Below, piece by piece: positions 1-9,877 of a stretch of DNA of 64,000 nt. Every line of letters starts with the position of its first letter. Position 1 is the stretch's first letter. The stretch lies in the NCBI GenBank assembly GCA_028821575.1, contig JAPPFW010000009.1:18169-82168 (forward strand). The letters run 5' to 3'. The translations under genes and the position numbers were made by a program. Under the pieces are notes generated by a model. It searched no databases. It was not told where the DNA came from and saw only the letters and a program-made list of their open reading frames with translations. Origin of the DNA: a bacterium (lineage in GTDB: Bacteria > Actinomycetota > Acidimicrobiia > Spongiisociales > Spongiisociaceae).

Positions 1-2
1 GC

Positions 3-614
3 TGGATAGAACAGGGCGGGACCATTGCCGGCCAGGATCAGTTCAACAACAACGACGCTTCGATCGCGAGCCAGGTCACCAGGATCAACGCTCTTTCCGA
101 GCCGCCGGAGATCATCGCTCTCTGCTCCTTCCCGCCGGGAGGTGCGGTAGCCACGAAGCAACTACGTGACGGAGGCGTGGACGCCCCAATCGTAAGCAAC
201 AACGGATTCGACGGGGATTTCTGGTACAAGGACTCGATGCCGGACCTCACCGCTTTCTACTACACGTCGCCGGTCTCATTCTGGGGGGATGATCCGAGCC
301 CTGAAGTCGGGGAGTTCCTCCGCAAGTATCTCGATCGGCACGGACAGCCCCAAGCTGTCAGCGCGATCGGTGCGTACGCGGCGGTGTACGCGCTGGCCGA
401 AGCGATAGAAGAAGCGGGTACAACCGATGGCGAAGCCGTTACCGAGATACTTGAGCAGTTCGATGGAAGGAACGTCGGTGGCCTGAACGTCACGTTCTCA
501 TCCGACCTGCACATCGACAAGGACCGAGAGTTGCGGATCCTCGAACTCGATGCAGGGGCGCACCGGATCGTGTCGATTCGCTCCGCCAAGGTCCAACCAC
601 CACTGTTCGGGTAG
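3..614 (+). CDS. Branched-chain amino-acid ABC transporter substrate-binding protein, C-terminal part (5' truncated by window edge)
   Basis: Open frame continues upstream of the ORF-track start (WIEQGGTIAGQDQFNNNDASIASQVTRINALSEPPEIIALCSFPPGG...); periplasmic-binding-protein type C-terminus; adjacent to LivG/LivM/LivF/LivH genes. Confidence 0.75.
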   Translation, partial: WIEQGGTIAGQDQFNNNDASIASQVTRINALSEPPEIIALCSFPPGGAVATKQLRDGGVDAPIVSNNGFDGDFWYKDSMPDLTAFYYTSPVSFWGDDPSPEVGEFLRKYLDRHGQPQAVSAIGAYAAVYALAEAIEEAGTTDGEAVTEILEQFDGRNVGGLNVTFSSDLHIDKDRELRILELDAGAHRIVSIRSAKVQPPLFG

Positions 615-753
615 GGGACTCAGGACCATACGGGGTGAGCCCGGCGGGCTCTGGGGCCGCCGGGCTCACCCCGGGTAGATGCGTGCACGCGGGGCGACGC
701 ACACCCCCGGAACGCTGCGTCCTGCCGTGTCGCCGCGCAGTAGAGTCGGACGG

Positions 754-1494
754 CTACGTTCCTTGCCCGGAAAGACCCGACCGAGCATGAGCGGCCTTGG
801 CTGCGGAGATGATCTCGTCAAGGGTCCCAAGGCGCTTGTGATAGTCCATGAAGTTGTCGACCCAACGCAGGAACCGGTATTGCCCGTTCGCGACCGCAGG
901 GTGCGAAGCGTCCCGGGATAGCACAACCAGGTCTCCGTTCGGTTCGGTGAGGTATTCGCATGCCTCAGGTACGTGGAGGCCTGCATCTACCAGCAGCCCG
1001 TCGGCCGACCCATCGATAACCCGAGTTGCTCCCTCGTCGTTGTCCGGCACCGGCACATAACGAGCCTTCGGGAACCGCTGCCTGATGATGTCTTCCTGCA
1101 GGGCACCCGCGACTGCGGCCAGCCGGCGCGCGCCCCGCAGCCAGGCCACCCCCCCTCCGGCCGACTCCCTGCGCACGAGCACGACACCCTCATACTCCAG
1201 GAGCACGCCATCGCTGAACATCACGGATAGGGCCCGGCTGGGAAGGTTGGTGTGCTTCATCAGGAGGTGGACCCTACCGTCTACGAGGGCATCGAGTTGG
1301 TCGTCCCACTCCAGGACGACGAACTCGACCTGGACTCCCAACTCCTCGGCCATGAGCCGCCCTACCCGGCCGACCACACCGTCAGGTTCTCCAGTGTCAG
1401 GATTGATGAACTGCTCGAATGTGAGGTCCCAACGGGCGGCCACCCGCAACTCACCCCGGCGGAGGATCTCTTCCAGGACGCAGTGGTCAGACAT
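754..1494 (-). CDS. Solute-binding family 3-like protein without evident signal peptide
   Basis: MSDHCVLEEILRRGELRVAARWDLTFEQFINPDTGEPDGVVGRVGRLMAEELGVQVEFVVLEWDDQLDAL resembles SBP_bac_3 N-termini; start chosen at internal Met (ORF opens at 1545). Confidence 0.65.
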   Translation of the reverse strand: MSDHCVLEEILRRGELRVAARWDLTFEQFINPDTGEPDGVVGRVGRLMAEELGVQVEFVVLEWDDQLDALVDGRVHLLMKHTNLPSRALSVMFSDGVLLEYEGVVLVRRESAGGGVAWLRGARRLAAVAGALQEDIIRQRFPKARYVPVPDNDEGATRVIDGSADGLLVDAGLHVPEACEYLTEPNGDLVVLSRDASHPAVANGQYRFLRWVDNFMDYHKRLGTLDEIISAAKAAHARSGLSGQGT

Positions 1495-2551
1495 GATCGG
1501 CGTTCTCCTCCCTCGGGTCTCGATCCATCCCGATGATGCAGACACACTCGCCTCCGTTACGGGTCGGGGTGGAGAAGATCATAAGAACCCATCCGGCCAG
1601 CGGGCTCTTCACCACGGTCCGCGGCAAGCCAAACCGGTCGAGGAAGGTTCCGAGCGGCGTCCCGTGCCTCACCCGCTGGCCGGGTTCCACATCCCGCACG
1701 AAGTAGCCGGCGGAGTCCGCCGTCACCACGTACATTCCGTAAACGTCGGTCTGCCGGTCGTTGAACACGGGTTCCCCCGGATACATGCCCATGTGCCTCA
1801 TGAAGTTGAGGAAGCCTCGCAACTCCAGATCCACCAGCTCCGGATCGAAGCGGCCGGCCCCTCCCACTTCGAGTTGGATGGACGGTATGCCGTGCAGTGA
1901 AGCGTGACCGATGTTGTTACGGGCTACTTTGAGGCCGGTCCACACGTTGCTTCCGTCCTCACTCGTACCGGAGAGTTCGTCGATGCCTGCACCCATGATG
2001 TTCCGGAATTCGATGTCGAAGAGAGAGGCGAGGCGGCGGCTGCTCTTGTCCGTCTCCGGGTTCCCGAGCTCGGGGACGACTACGTGGAGCGGTATCTCTT
2101 CGTAATGATCCCCACTGTGGAGATCCATGTAGGTCGAACTGCGCTCGATTATCTCGATCCCGATCGTCGCTGCGACCTGGGATCCGATCGAACCGAAGGG
2201 ATCTCCGGGGAACGACTGGTTTATGTTGACGCCGTCGATCGGAAGGTAGAAGGACATTCTCAACTCAAGGGCTCTCGGATTGGCGCACACCACCCCGATG
2301 AAATCCCCGCTGAGCTTCTCCACATCGATCGTGGACGCGAGTCTTGGAACCGCGACCTGTCCGGTGAACTCGCCTGCGTGGACTCCCGCGGTCATCGCCA
2401 ACGTGGGTCCCGGACTCTTGCCCCGAACTACCCATACAGGAACCGTGAGCGGTCCGGCCACCGTCTCCGCTACGACGAGGTCACACGTGTAGCGCTCGGG
2501 ACGCGAGGCGGGAACCTCATCAAGCGATTCCAGGACACCAAGGTCTCTCAT
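1487..2551 (-). CDS. Succinylglutamate desuccinylase/aspartoacylase family protein
   Basis: AMTAGVHAGEFTGQVAVPRLA Zn-peptidase-like motif (GxHxGE), MDLHSGD, C-terminal GYFVRDVEPGQRVRHGTPLGTFLD barrel. Confidence 0.75.
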   Translation of the reverse strand: MRDLGVLESLDEVPASRPERYTCDLVVAETVAGPLTVPVWVVRGKSPGPTLAMTAGVHAGEFTGQVAVPRLASTIDVEKLSGDFIGVVCANPRALELRMSFYLPIDGVNINQSFPGDPFGSIGSQVAATIGIEIIERSSTYMDLHSGDHYEEIPLHVVVPELGNPETDKSSRRLASLFDIEFRNIMGAGIDELSGTSEDGSNVWTGLKVARNNIGHASLHGIPSIQLEVGGAGRFDPELVDLELRGFLNFMRHMGMYPGEPVFNDRQTDVYGMYVVTADSAGYFVRDVEPGQRVRHGTPLGTFLDRFGLPRTVVKSPLAGWVLMIFSTPTRNGGECVCIIGMDRDPREENADHV

Positions 2552-2654
2552 TGCGTTCTCCCCTCGATCAAAGCCCTTCCTATGCCGTGTTCAGCAGGCA
2601 GATCCGGTCTCCGCTCGGTCCGGCGGTCGGAGGTGACGGCGGTCGCCGCGACCG

Positions 2655-3410
2655 TCATTGTGCACCCAGGTAGGCGGCGATGACGTCGCTATTGGTTCTA
2701 ACCTCGTCGGGACTACCGATCGTCAAGGTCCTGCCGTGGTCGAGTACCTGTACGGTGTCGCAGACCTGCATGACCACTTGCATATCGTGCTCTATCAGGA
2801 CGATACCGATGTTCCAACGGCGCCGGGCCTCGTCGATGAGGCGCGCTAGATCCGAACTCTCCGCGTCGTTCAGACCTGCCGCCGGCTCATCGAGGAGCAG
2901 GTAGTCGGGTTGGGCGGCCAGAGCCCGGAGGAACCCGATCCTCCGCTCGTCCCCCAACGGAAGGGTCGAGGCGCGCCTGTCTGCCTTGTCGGCGAGCCCC
3001 AGTGATTCGAGCAACTCGCCAGCCGCACTGCGGGCCTGACGCTGGCTCATCCGGTTGCGGGCCAGAGCCCCGAGCTGGATGTTCTCGGAAGCTGTCAGTT
3101 CGCCGAACACGCGCATGCCTTGGAACGTGCGGACGAGACCCGCACGAGCGATGTGGTGTGGGGAGAGACCCGTGAGGTCCTTGCCCTCCAGCGTGACCGT
3201 ACCCGCCTCGGACACCTGGAACCCGCTCATGACATTGACCAGGGTCGTCTTGCCGGCTCCGTTCGGTCCGATCAGTCCCAGGATGTGGCCCCGGCCGACG
3301 CGCAGGTCCACGCGGTCGAGCGCTTGGAGACCTTCAAACCTGACCGAGACCCCACGAGAGACCAGGCCCGCGTCGTGCGTCCCTCCACTGAGGAACGGTC
3401 CTGCGGTCAT
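2655..3410 (-). CDS. Branched-chain amino-acid ABC transporter ATP-binding protein (LivG-like)
   Basis: Walker A GPNGAGKTT, Walker B YLLLDEPAAGLN, LivG-type C-terminus. Confidence 0.9.
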   Translation of the reverse strand: MTAGPFLSGGTHDAGLVSRGVSVRFEGLQALDRVDLRVGRGHILGLIGPNGAGKTTLVNVMSGFQVSEAGTVTLEGKDLTGLSPHHIARAGLVRTFQGMRVFGELTASENIQLGALARNRMSQRQARSAAGELLESLGLADKADRRASTLPLGDERRIGFLRALAAQPDYLLLDEPAAGLNDAESSDLARLIDEARRRWNIGIVLIEHDMQVVMQVCDTVQVLDHGRTLTIGSPDEVRTNSDVIAAYLGAQ

Positions 3411-5320
3411 GAGCCATCGTCCAGTCCGGGAAGGCCCCCCAAGTAGGCATCGGCGAGATCCCGATCGGCGCGCAAGCGGTCACTGGATCCGTGCCCGACG
3501 ATCCTCCCGGTCTGGAGCACGTACCCTCTATCAGCGAGTTCCAACGCCAACTCCGCGTTCTGCTCGACTATCAGCATGGTGACCCCCTCCCTCTTGAGGT
3601 CACCGAGGATGCCGAAGACCGTCGCTGTGAGGACCGGTGCCAGCCCCAACGAGGGTTCATCAAGGAGAAGCAGGCGGGGACGCGCCATCAGTGCCCGGGC
3701 TACCGCCAGTTGCTGCTGCTCGCCACCGGATAGTGTGCCGGCGCTGCCGCGGTAGTAACGCCTCAGAACCGGGAAGCGGTCCAGGATTGACTCGAGATCA
3801 GCCTCGATGCCCTCCTTCGATCGCCGCGCAGCTGCTCCGAGGCGAAGGTTCTCGGCAACCGTGAGGCTTCCGAGTATCCGCCGGCCTTCCGGAACGAGGC
3901 CGATACCGGATCGGGCGACCCGGTCCGGAGCCATGCCGAGGATGCTCCGCCCGTCGAGGAGTATGTCTCCTCCGGTCACGTGCAGGAAGCCCAGTATCGC
4001 CCTGAGTATCGTGGTCTTCCCGGCGCCGTTGGGTCCGAGCAGGGCAACGACCTCACCGCTGTCCACCGAGAGTTCGATTCCTCGGATTGCTTTGAGTTCC
4101 CCGTAACCACCCGACAGTTGCGAGACCGCCAGCAGGGGACCGGAGTCACCGGTTGTCGCGGTTGTCGAACCGGTGGACGAGGGGCGGGAGGATCCGTGGG
4201 GACGGACCCAGTCGCCGACCGACTGCCAGACCGGCCGTGCAGCCACGCGAACATCGCCGCGTGCCGGCTCGGCGCTCGATCCGATCCTGAGTCTCGCCTT
4301 GACCCACGCGCTCATGCGGGCGACGGTGTTCCAGGTGAGCTCCACACCGTTCGTTATACCGCGGGGCCGGATAAGGAGCACCACGACCAGTACCACTGCC
4401 ACCCCTACCTGTTGGAGGCCGCGGACGGGCGGAACCCGGATGATGCCGAGTGCTATGCCGTCCTCCACCTGCCGAAGCAGGAGGCTGAGCAGGGACAGGA
4501 GAACGGCCCCTGTGAACGCACCGGTGAGGCTGAGCCGTCCCCCGACTACCAGCATTGCAATAGCCAGGAAGGTGGCGGAAACGAAGAAAGCAGACGGGTT
4601 GAAGGTGCCGAAGGCCAGGGCGAACAGTCCCCCGGCCACCCCCGTGACGGCTGCGCTCAGCACGAATGAGACGAGCCGTTCCCAGGAAATACCTATCCCC
4701 AGAGCGCGGGCTGCGTCCTCGTCATCGCGCGAACCGCGCAGGCGCAGGCAGAGACGGGTCTGCTGGAAGAGCCACGCCGTGACAATCGCCAGGATCGCCC
4801 AAGCGGCTGTGCTGGGCAAGGTTGCAGCCCGCGGTACTCCGGCCAGTCCCGTGGACCCGCCGGTCACGGACTCCCAGTTGGATGCGACGTTGAAGGTGAT
4901 GTTCAGGAAGGCGAAGGTACCCAGCGAGGCCACGATTCCAGACAGTTGCATAAGGGGGGTTCCGATCAGAACGGCTACCAGCGCAGCGACAAGCGCTCCT
5001 ACCGCAACAGCTAGGTGAGCGGGAAGGGTGATCCCCGGAAGGGACGGAAAGAGCGCCGACTTTGTGGACTCGGGAATCACGAGGATGGCGGTCGCATAAG
5101 CCCCGATGGCCATGAACCCTATGTGCCCGAAGGAGAAGACTCCGGAGTTACCGATGAAGACATACATGCCCACAACAAGAATCGCGCTGATCAGAGCGCT
5201 CAGCACCGAAGTGCGCACGGCGTTGGATGCTACGGCTCCGTACCCTGCCAGGAGAACCACCCCTGCACTTAGAACCAGGGGCGCAAAGTGTGCTCGCGCA
5301 ACCAGCGCCGTGCGTCTCAT
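3407..5320 (-). CDS. Fused Liv ABC transporter permease (LivM-like) and ATP-binding protein (LivF-like)
   Basis: N-terminal ~330 aa LivM-type membrane domain (GNSGVFSFGHIGFMAIGAY), C-terminal ~240 aa LivF ATPase (GPNGAGKTTILRAILGF, LSGGEQQQLAVARALMARPRLLLLDEPSLGLAP) in one continuous frame. Confidence 0.9.
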   Translation of the reverse strand: MRRTALVARAHFAPLVLSAGVVLLAGYGAVASNAVRTSVLSALISAILVVGMYVFIGNSGVFSFGHIGFMAIGAYATAILVIPESTKSALFPSLPGITLPAHLAVAVGALVAALVAVLIGTPLMQLSGIVASLGTFAFLNITFNVASNWESVTGGSTGLAGVPRAATLPSTAAWAILAIVTAWLFQQTRLCLRLRGSRDDEDAARALGIGISWERLVSFVLSAAVTGVAGGLFALAFGTFNPSAFFVSATFLAIAMLVVGGRLSLTGAFTGAVLLSLLSLLLRQVEDGIALGIIRVPPVRGLQQVGVAVVLVVVLLIRPRGITNGVELTWNTVARMSAWVKARLRIGSSAEPARGDVRVAARPVWQSVGDWVRPHGSSRPSSTGSTTATTGDSGPLLAVSQLSGGYGELKAIRGIELSVDSGEVVALLGPNGAGKTTILRAILGFLHVTGGDILLDGRSILGMAPDRVARSGIGLVPEGRRILGSLTVAENLRLGAAARRSKEGIEADLESILDRFPVLRRYYRGSAGTLSGGEQQQLAVARALMARPRLLLLDEPSLGLAPVLTATVFGILGDLKREGVTMLIVEQNAELALELADRGYVLQTGRIVGHGSSDRLRADRDLADAYLGGLPGLDDGS

Positions 5321-5323
5321 TGG

Positions 5324-6208
5324 CTAAACGGTACGGTTCTGGAGTCGGGCACCCATTATGCCGTCCGGCTTAGCTACGAGGATGATCACGACGACAAGAA
5401 ACACCAGAGCATCTCTGAAAGACCGGAGTCCGAGCGGAAGTCCGGCCTGAAGGGCTACCGAGGTCGCCCCGAGCAGGTACGCGCCGAGAACCGATCCGGG
5501 CAGGCTGCCCAGTCCTCCGATGATCACCGCGATGAAGGCGGCCAGTACCGGCGTCAGACCGATTGCGGGATGGACAAGACCGGTCTGAGCCGAGAAGAGA
5601 ATCGCCCCAACCCCGGCTAGGACACCGCTGATCGCGAAGGCCCCGGCGATCACCCGGTTTGCGTTTATGCCCAGGATGCGCGCCACGAAGAAGTCCTCAG
5701 CCGCTGCCCTCATCTGGAGTCCGAACACTGTACGGCTGAGAAACATAACCAGCGACAGCAACAGCACCGCCGTCACTCCGATGGAGACGAGGTCCAACCG
5801 GCGGACAGCGATGTCACCGATGACTATCCGGCCTCGTAAGCCTTCGAGAATACCGACGCTGCGCGGAAGCGCGCCCACCGTTACGACCGCAAGGCTCTGC
5901 AGGAAGAAGCTCACCGCGAAGGACGTCACGAGAAGCGTCTCGATCGCCGCACCCCGAACACGACGGAAGGCAACCCGCTCGGTGGCGAGCGCCAGAAGCA
6001 CCACGATGAACACTGCCGCGCCGATACGTATTGCGGTGTTCGGGACGGTGATGAACACCAGCACGTAGCCACCTGCCATTACGAGTTCGCCATGAGCGAA
6101 GTTGATCAAACTCATCACGCCGAAAAGCAACCCAACCCCTAACGCGAAGAGCGCGTAGACACTCCCTAGGCTGAGCGCGTCAAGAACAAGTTGCACAAGA
6201 TCAGCCAT
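5324..6208 (-). CDS. Branched-chain amino-acid ABC transporter permease (LivH-like)
   Basis: LGSVYALFALGVGLLFGVMSLINFAHGELVMAGGY; hydrophobic; in Liv operon. Confidence 0.9.
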   Translation of the reverse strand: MADLVQLVLDALSLGSVYALFALGVGLLFGVMSLINFAHGELVMAGGYVLVFITVPNTAIRIGAAVFIVVLLALATERVAFRRVRGAAIETLLVTSFAVSFFLQSLAVVTVGALPRSVGILEGLRGRIVIGDIAVRRLDLVSIGVTAVLLLSLVMFLSRTVFGLQMRAAAEDFFVARILGINANRVIAGAFAISGVLAGVGAILFSAQTGLVHPAIGLTPVLAAFIAVIIGGLGSLPGSVLGAYLLGATSVALQAGLPLGLRSFRDALVFLVVVIILVAKPDGIMGARLQNRTV

Positions 6209-6350
6209 GGCTCACCAACGATTGGCAACGTGGGAAACCATACGGGGCCAAAACCTACCATACGGAGGCGCGGGATCTCTCTGACTTTGCCGACGTCACG
6301 CGGCTAAAGGGAGGTTTGCAGCCTCATTGGTGTCTGGCAGAAGAAGTATA

Positions 6351-6790
6351 TTAAGTTTGTCTACAGTGTAGTAGGGGTCTTAGTCTCGAGAGGTCTTAGT
6401 TACAAAGATGGTACCCTAGACGGCGGCTCTTGTCGATAATCAGATTGAGTGCTTCGGTAGGTCCGTTGGTAGCGCCCGTACGGTGATAGTTGGGCGTCCC
6501 TTCCTTTCGGGTCCGCAGCGACCACGACAGCCGATTCGGCTCCAGGCACACCAACTTCGTTGGCCCAGGCGCGGAACGCTTGAAGCCGCTTCCGAGCGGC
6601 TTGGAGGCTCGGCGGCGCACCCGGCCCGGAGGGGTTCTTTGGCCAACATGCCCAGGCGACTCGTCGTAGAGGTCACGTTCGGGGTGTGCCGAGGGCGGCC
6701 CGGATGTCCGATTACGTCCGGGCCGGTGCATTGAAGGACTTGAGTTACGACCTGGTACCCCAACCGGATCATGTGCAAAGGGGTCCACGT
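6351..6790 (-). pseudogene. Degenerate ISL3-type transposase remnant (C-terminal part)
   Basis: Reverse strand in shifting frames: TWTPLHMIRLGYQVVTQV, VIGHPGRPR, ARKRLQAFRAWANEVGVP, YHRTGATNGPTEALNLIIDKSRRLGYHLCN[stop]DLSRLRPLLHC; matches the ISL3 C-terminal pattern (DPFHVVRL..., GHRG, TGASNGPTEA.NL..K..KR.GFGFR...RLRLLLHC) with one in-frame stop and at least two frameshifts. Confidence 0.7.
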
Positions 6791-7482
6791 CACCGGAGGC
6801 CGGGCCAGAAGACCAACTCCCGCGTTTCAGGGTAGCGGCGGCACTGGGTGAACTGTCGGGGAAGGCCCGTGTAGTCACCGGTCGAGACAGCTTCAACCAA
6901 CTGTGTAACATCGAACCGATGCCCTCGATCACACCCATTCACCCAGACGAGCGGGTAGCGTAACCCATATGAGCAGAGTCCGCCCCCATGGGCGCCCACC
7001 CCCCACATATCCCGCCGGTCGCCGGTGCGCCACCGAGAACTGCACGGCGCGCCTGTCCATTTACAACCCGACCGACCACTGCCGCCTCCACTCCCCACTC
7101 CGCTACCCGCTGAAACGGAACCGCCGAGGCTGGTAAGGCCATCGCCGCGTAACCGCTGTCGGCGGCGGGTCGAGGCCACGAGTCCTCTCAGAAGTCGGGG
7201 GTTGCGAGGCGAGCACTCGGTCGGTGACGTACGGGCTTCGCTACGAGACTTGCAGCTGGAACGATCAGTCTCTGTTTCCACTCCAAACGGCATTCCTACT
7301 GCGGGCTTCGTCCGGTGATGGGAGCGGAGTAGTGGGGGCCTTCGAACAGCCGGGATCATGCCGGCTGCTCGCCGGATGACGCGGGATTAGCCGGGCCGCC
7401 GGCGTTAGCATCGCTGAGTCATGATCGGTGGATCCACGAGCGTCAGCCACCGCCCGGCGGGAGCCCGGTAGGGACTCCGGTA

Positions 7483-9717
7483 GTGCTCGCCCTCCTCACC
7501 GACTTCGTTTCGAGTCGCCGCGGCAAATGGATAACGGTCGCGGTGTGGCTGATCGCTGCCGGCTCGTTGATCTCGCAGCTGCCCATGCTGGCGGATGCCA
7601 ACGAGAACGAGCAGGCGCTGTTCCTGCCGAGGGATGCCGAGGCCACCCGGGCGTACCGCCTCGCCCAGGAGCGTTTCCCGGCGAGCGGGACTCCGGTGTT
7701 GGTGGTGTTCCGGCAGCCTGAAGGTCTCGGGCCTGACGCCTATGAGGCTGCGGCTGAGTTGGCGGCCTGGCTTACCGGCCCGTCGGCGCCCGGGAGCGTG
7801 GGGCAGGTCCTCAGCCCCGACGCTGCAGCCGGGCAGCGGACCGGGCTGGTGTCTCCTGACGGCACCACCATGTACGTGTTCGTGGAAGTCGTCGGGGAGC
7901 CGGCCGAGCAGGCCTTTCGCGACACGGTCGAGTCCATCAGGGACCGATCGGCGACGTTCCGACTCCCGGGCGTCGAGATAGCCGCGGGCGGACCCGGCGG
8001 CCTAATCGTCGACCTGGTGGGGGTGTTCGCGCAGATCGACACGCTACTACTGCTGGTGACGGTCCTGCTGGTGATGGTGCTGCTGATAGTCATCTATCGC
8101 TCTCCGATCATGGCCGCCATCCCCTTGCTGGGCGTCGGACTCGTCTTCCAGATGGCCGGAGCCATAGCTGCCTGGTACGCGCTGCGTTACGGGATACCGA
8201 TCTCCGGGCAGACGACCGGCATCATGACAGTGGTTCTGTTCGGAACGGGCACCGACTACGTGCTGTTCGTCTCCGCGCGTTTCCGGGAGGAGTTGACCCG
8301 CCACGCTGACCGTCACGAGGCGATGAAAGCCACCATGCGCGGGGTCGGTGGCGCCGTCGCGTCGGCGGGGGCGACGATCCTGGTCGCCTGCGCTGCGCTG
8401 GGGCTCGCGACGCTGCGGTCCTACCAGGCGCTCGGCCCCGTCATCGCGCTGTCCGTGGGCTTGATGATGCTGGCCGCCGTGACGCTCATCCCGGCAGTGT
8501 TGACGATCTTCGGCAGGCTCGCCTTCTGGCCCTGGCAGCCCCGGATGGCTACCAGGTCGGCGCCGCAGGTCGACTGGCAGCGCAGCATCTACGGCAGGGT
8601 CGGCGCGGTGGTCCTTAGGAGGCCGGGCGTTACTCTCGCCGTTACCGGGGCGGCCCTCGCGGTGCTGGTCGCAGGCTTGCTGCCATACCGCGAGAACTAC
8701 GACCAACTCGAGAGCCTGCCCGGCAACGCGGAGTCCGTCCGCAGCTTCGAGTTGTTGCGGGGTGGGTTCCCGGCAGGCGAACTCTCGCCTACGCAGCTCT
8801 ACGTTTCGTTGCCCCCTGGCGCCGACGCGGGCGATCCCGACTCACTCGATACGTTCGACGGGCTCACACTCGCACTCGCCGGCCACCCCGCCGTCGCCGA
8901 CGCCTCAGGTCCGAGCAGACCGGTCGGTGCCAGGGGTCCCGACGCCTCCCTGCTGCCCCCTGCCTTGGTGCAGCGGTTCGTCTCGGCCGATGGAAGTGCG
9001 GGCCGTATCGACATAGTGCTCGAAGGTGAACCCTTCTCCGGAGAAGCCCTCGATGTCGTGCCCGAGTTGCGCGCCCTCGCCCGCATGGAAGCGTCGGAGC
9101 TAGGCCTGCCCGAGGGGAGCGTCCTGATAGGAGGGGACACGGCCGAGGCATACGACACGAGAAGGTCGGGCGGTCGTGACTCGCGGACGGTGCTCCCACT
9201 GATCCTCCTCGCCATCGGGGTGGTCCTGGCCTTGCTGCTTCGCTCGCTGATCGCGCCCCTCTACCTCATGGTCACGATCGCTTTCACCTACTTTGCGACT
9301 CTCGGCCTCGTGGTGGTGGCGTTCGTCGTTTTCGCGGGCCACGCCGGGATCGGTCCGTCGGTCCCGTTCTTCCTCTTCGTGTTCCTCAACGCGTTGAGCG
9401 TCGACTACAACATCTACCTGATGTCGCGCATCCGGGAGGAGGCAAGGAGAATCCCGCTCCGGAAGGCGACCCACTATGCATTGGCGCGCACCGGGCCGGT
9501 CATCACCTCCGCAGGGCTCATCCTCGCCGGCACATTCTCCGCGCTGATGACCCTGCCGCTGCAGGACCTGTTGCAGCTCGGATTCGGTGTAGCGATCGGA
9601 GTGCTGATGGACACGTTCATCACCCGCACCCTCATAGTCCCGTCGCTGGTCTCCCTGCTGGCCCGATGGAACTGGTGGCCCTCCCGGATCAGCGCTCCGA
9701 ACCCAGGGGAGGATTGA
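7483..9717 (+). CDS. MMPL/RND family transporter
   Basis: 744 aa, duplicated TM blocks, GTGTDYVLFVSARFREEL and LSVDYNIYLMSRIREE MMPL motifs. Confidence 0.9.
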   Translation: MLALLTDFVSSRRGKWITVAVWLIAAGSLISQLPMLADANENEQALFLPRDAEATRAYRLAQERFPASGTPVLVVFRQPEGLGPDAYEAAAELAAWLTGPSAPGSVGQVLSPDAAAGQRTGLVSPDGTTMYVFVEVVGEPAEQAFRDTVESIRDRSATFRLPGVEIAAGGPGGLIVDLVGVFAQIDTLLLLVTVLLVMVLLIVIYRSPIMAAIPLLGVGLVFQMAGAIAAWYALRYGIPISGQTTGIMTVVLFGTGTDYVLFVSARFREELTRHADRHEAMKATMRGVGGAVASAGATILVACAALGLATLRSYQALGPVIALSVGLMMLAAVTLIPAVLTIFGRLAFWPWQPRMATRSAPQVDWQRSIYGRVGAVVLRRPGVTLAVTGAALAVLVAGLLPYRENYDQLESLPGNAESVRSFELLRGGFPAGELSPTQLYVSLPPGADAGDPDSLDTFDGLTLALAGHPAVADASGPSRPVGARGPDASLLPPALVQRFVSADGSAGRIDIVLEGEPFSGEALDVVPELRALARMEASELGLPEGSVLIGGDTAEAYDTRRSGGRDSRTVLPLILLAIGVVLALLLRSLIAPLYLMVTIAFTYFATLGLVVVAFVVFAGHAGIGPSVPFFLFVFLNALSVDYNIYLMSRIREEARRIPLRKATHYALARTGPVITSAGLILAGTFSALMTLPLQDLLQLGFGVAIGVLMDTFITRTLIVPSLVSLLARWNWWPSRISAPNPGED

Positions 9718-9782
9718 CAGCGGAACAAGCCTCCGCAGCCATGTAATGATTGGCGGTCTGTGCCAAGGGATTCTGCCTAGCC

Positions 9783-9838
9783 GTCAGTGGTCGTCTACCG
9801 CCTCACGGACCACAAGCCACCATCCACCATCCACCAGA
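9783..9838. repeat. Heptad repeat between MMPL and antiporter genes
   Basis: GTCAGTG GTCGTCT ACCGCCT CACGGAC CACAAGC CACCATC CACCATC CACCAGA. Confidence 0.7.
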
Positions 9839-9877
9839 TCGGCGATGACTCGGGGCAGACGCTGTATCGTTGCCCGG

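Noticed and set aside
6790-7359. 189-aa minus-strand ORF beside the ISL3 remnant
   Set aside because: Could be upstream transposon sequence, but I could not find convincing ISL3 N-terminal motifs, so it is not called.
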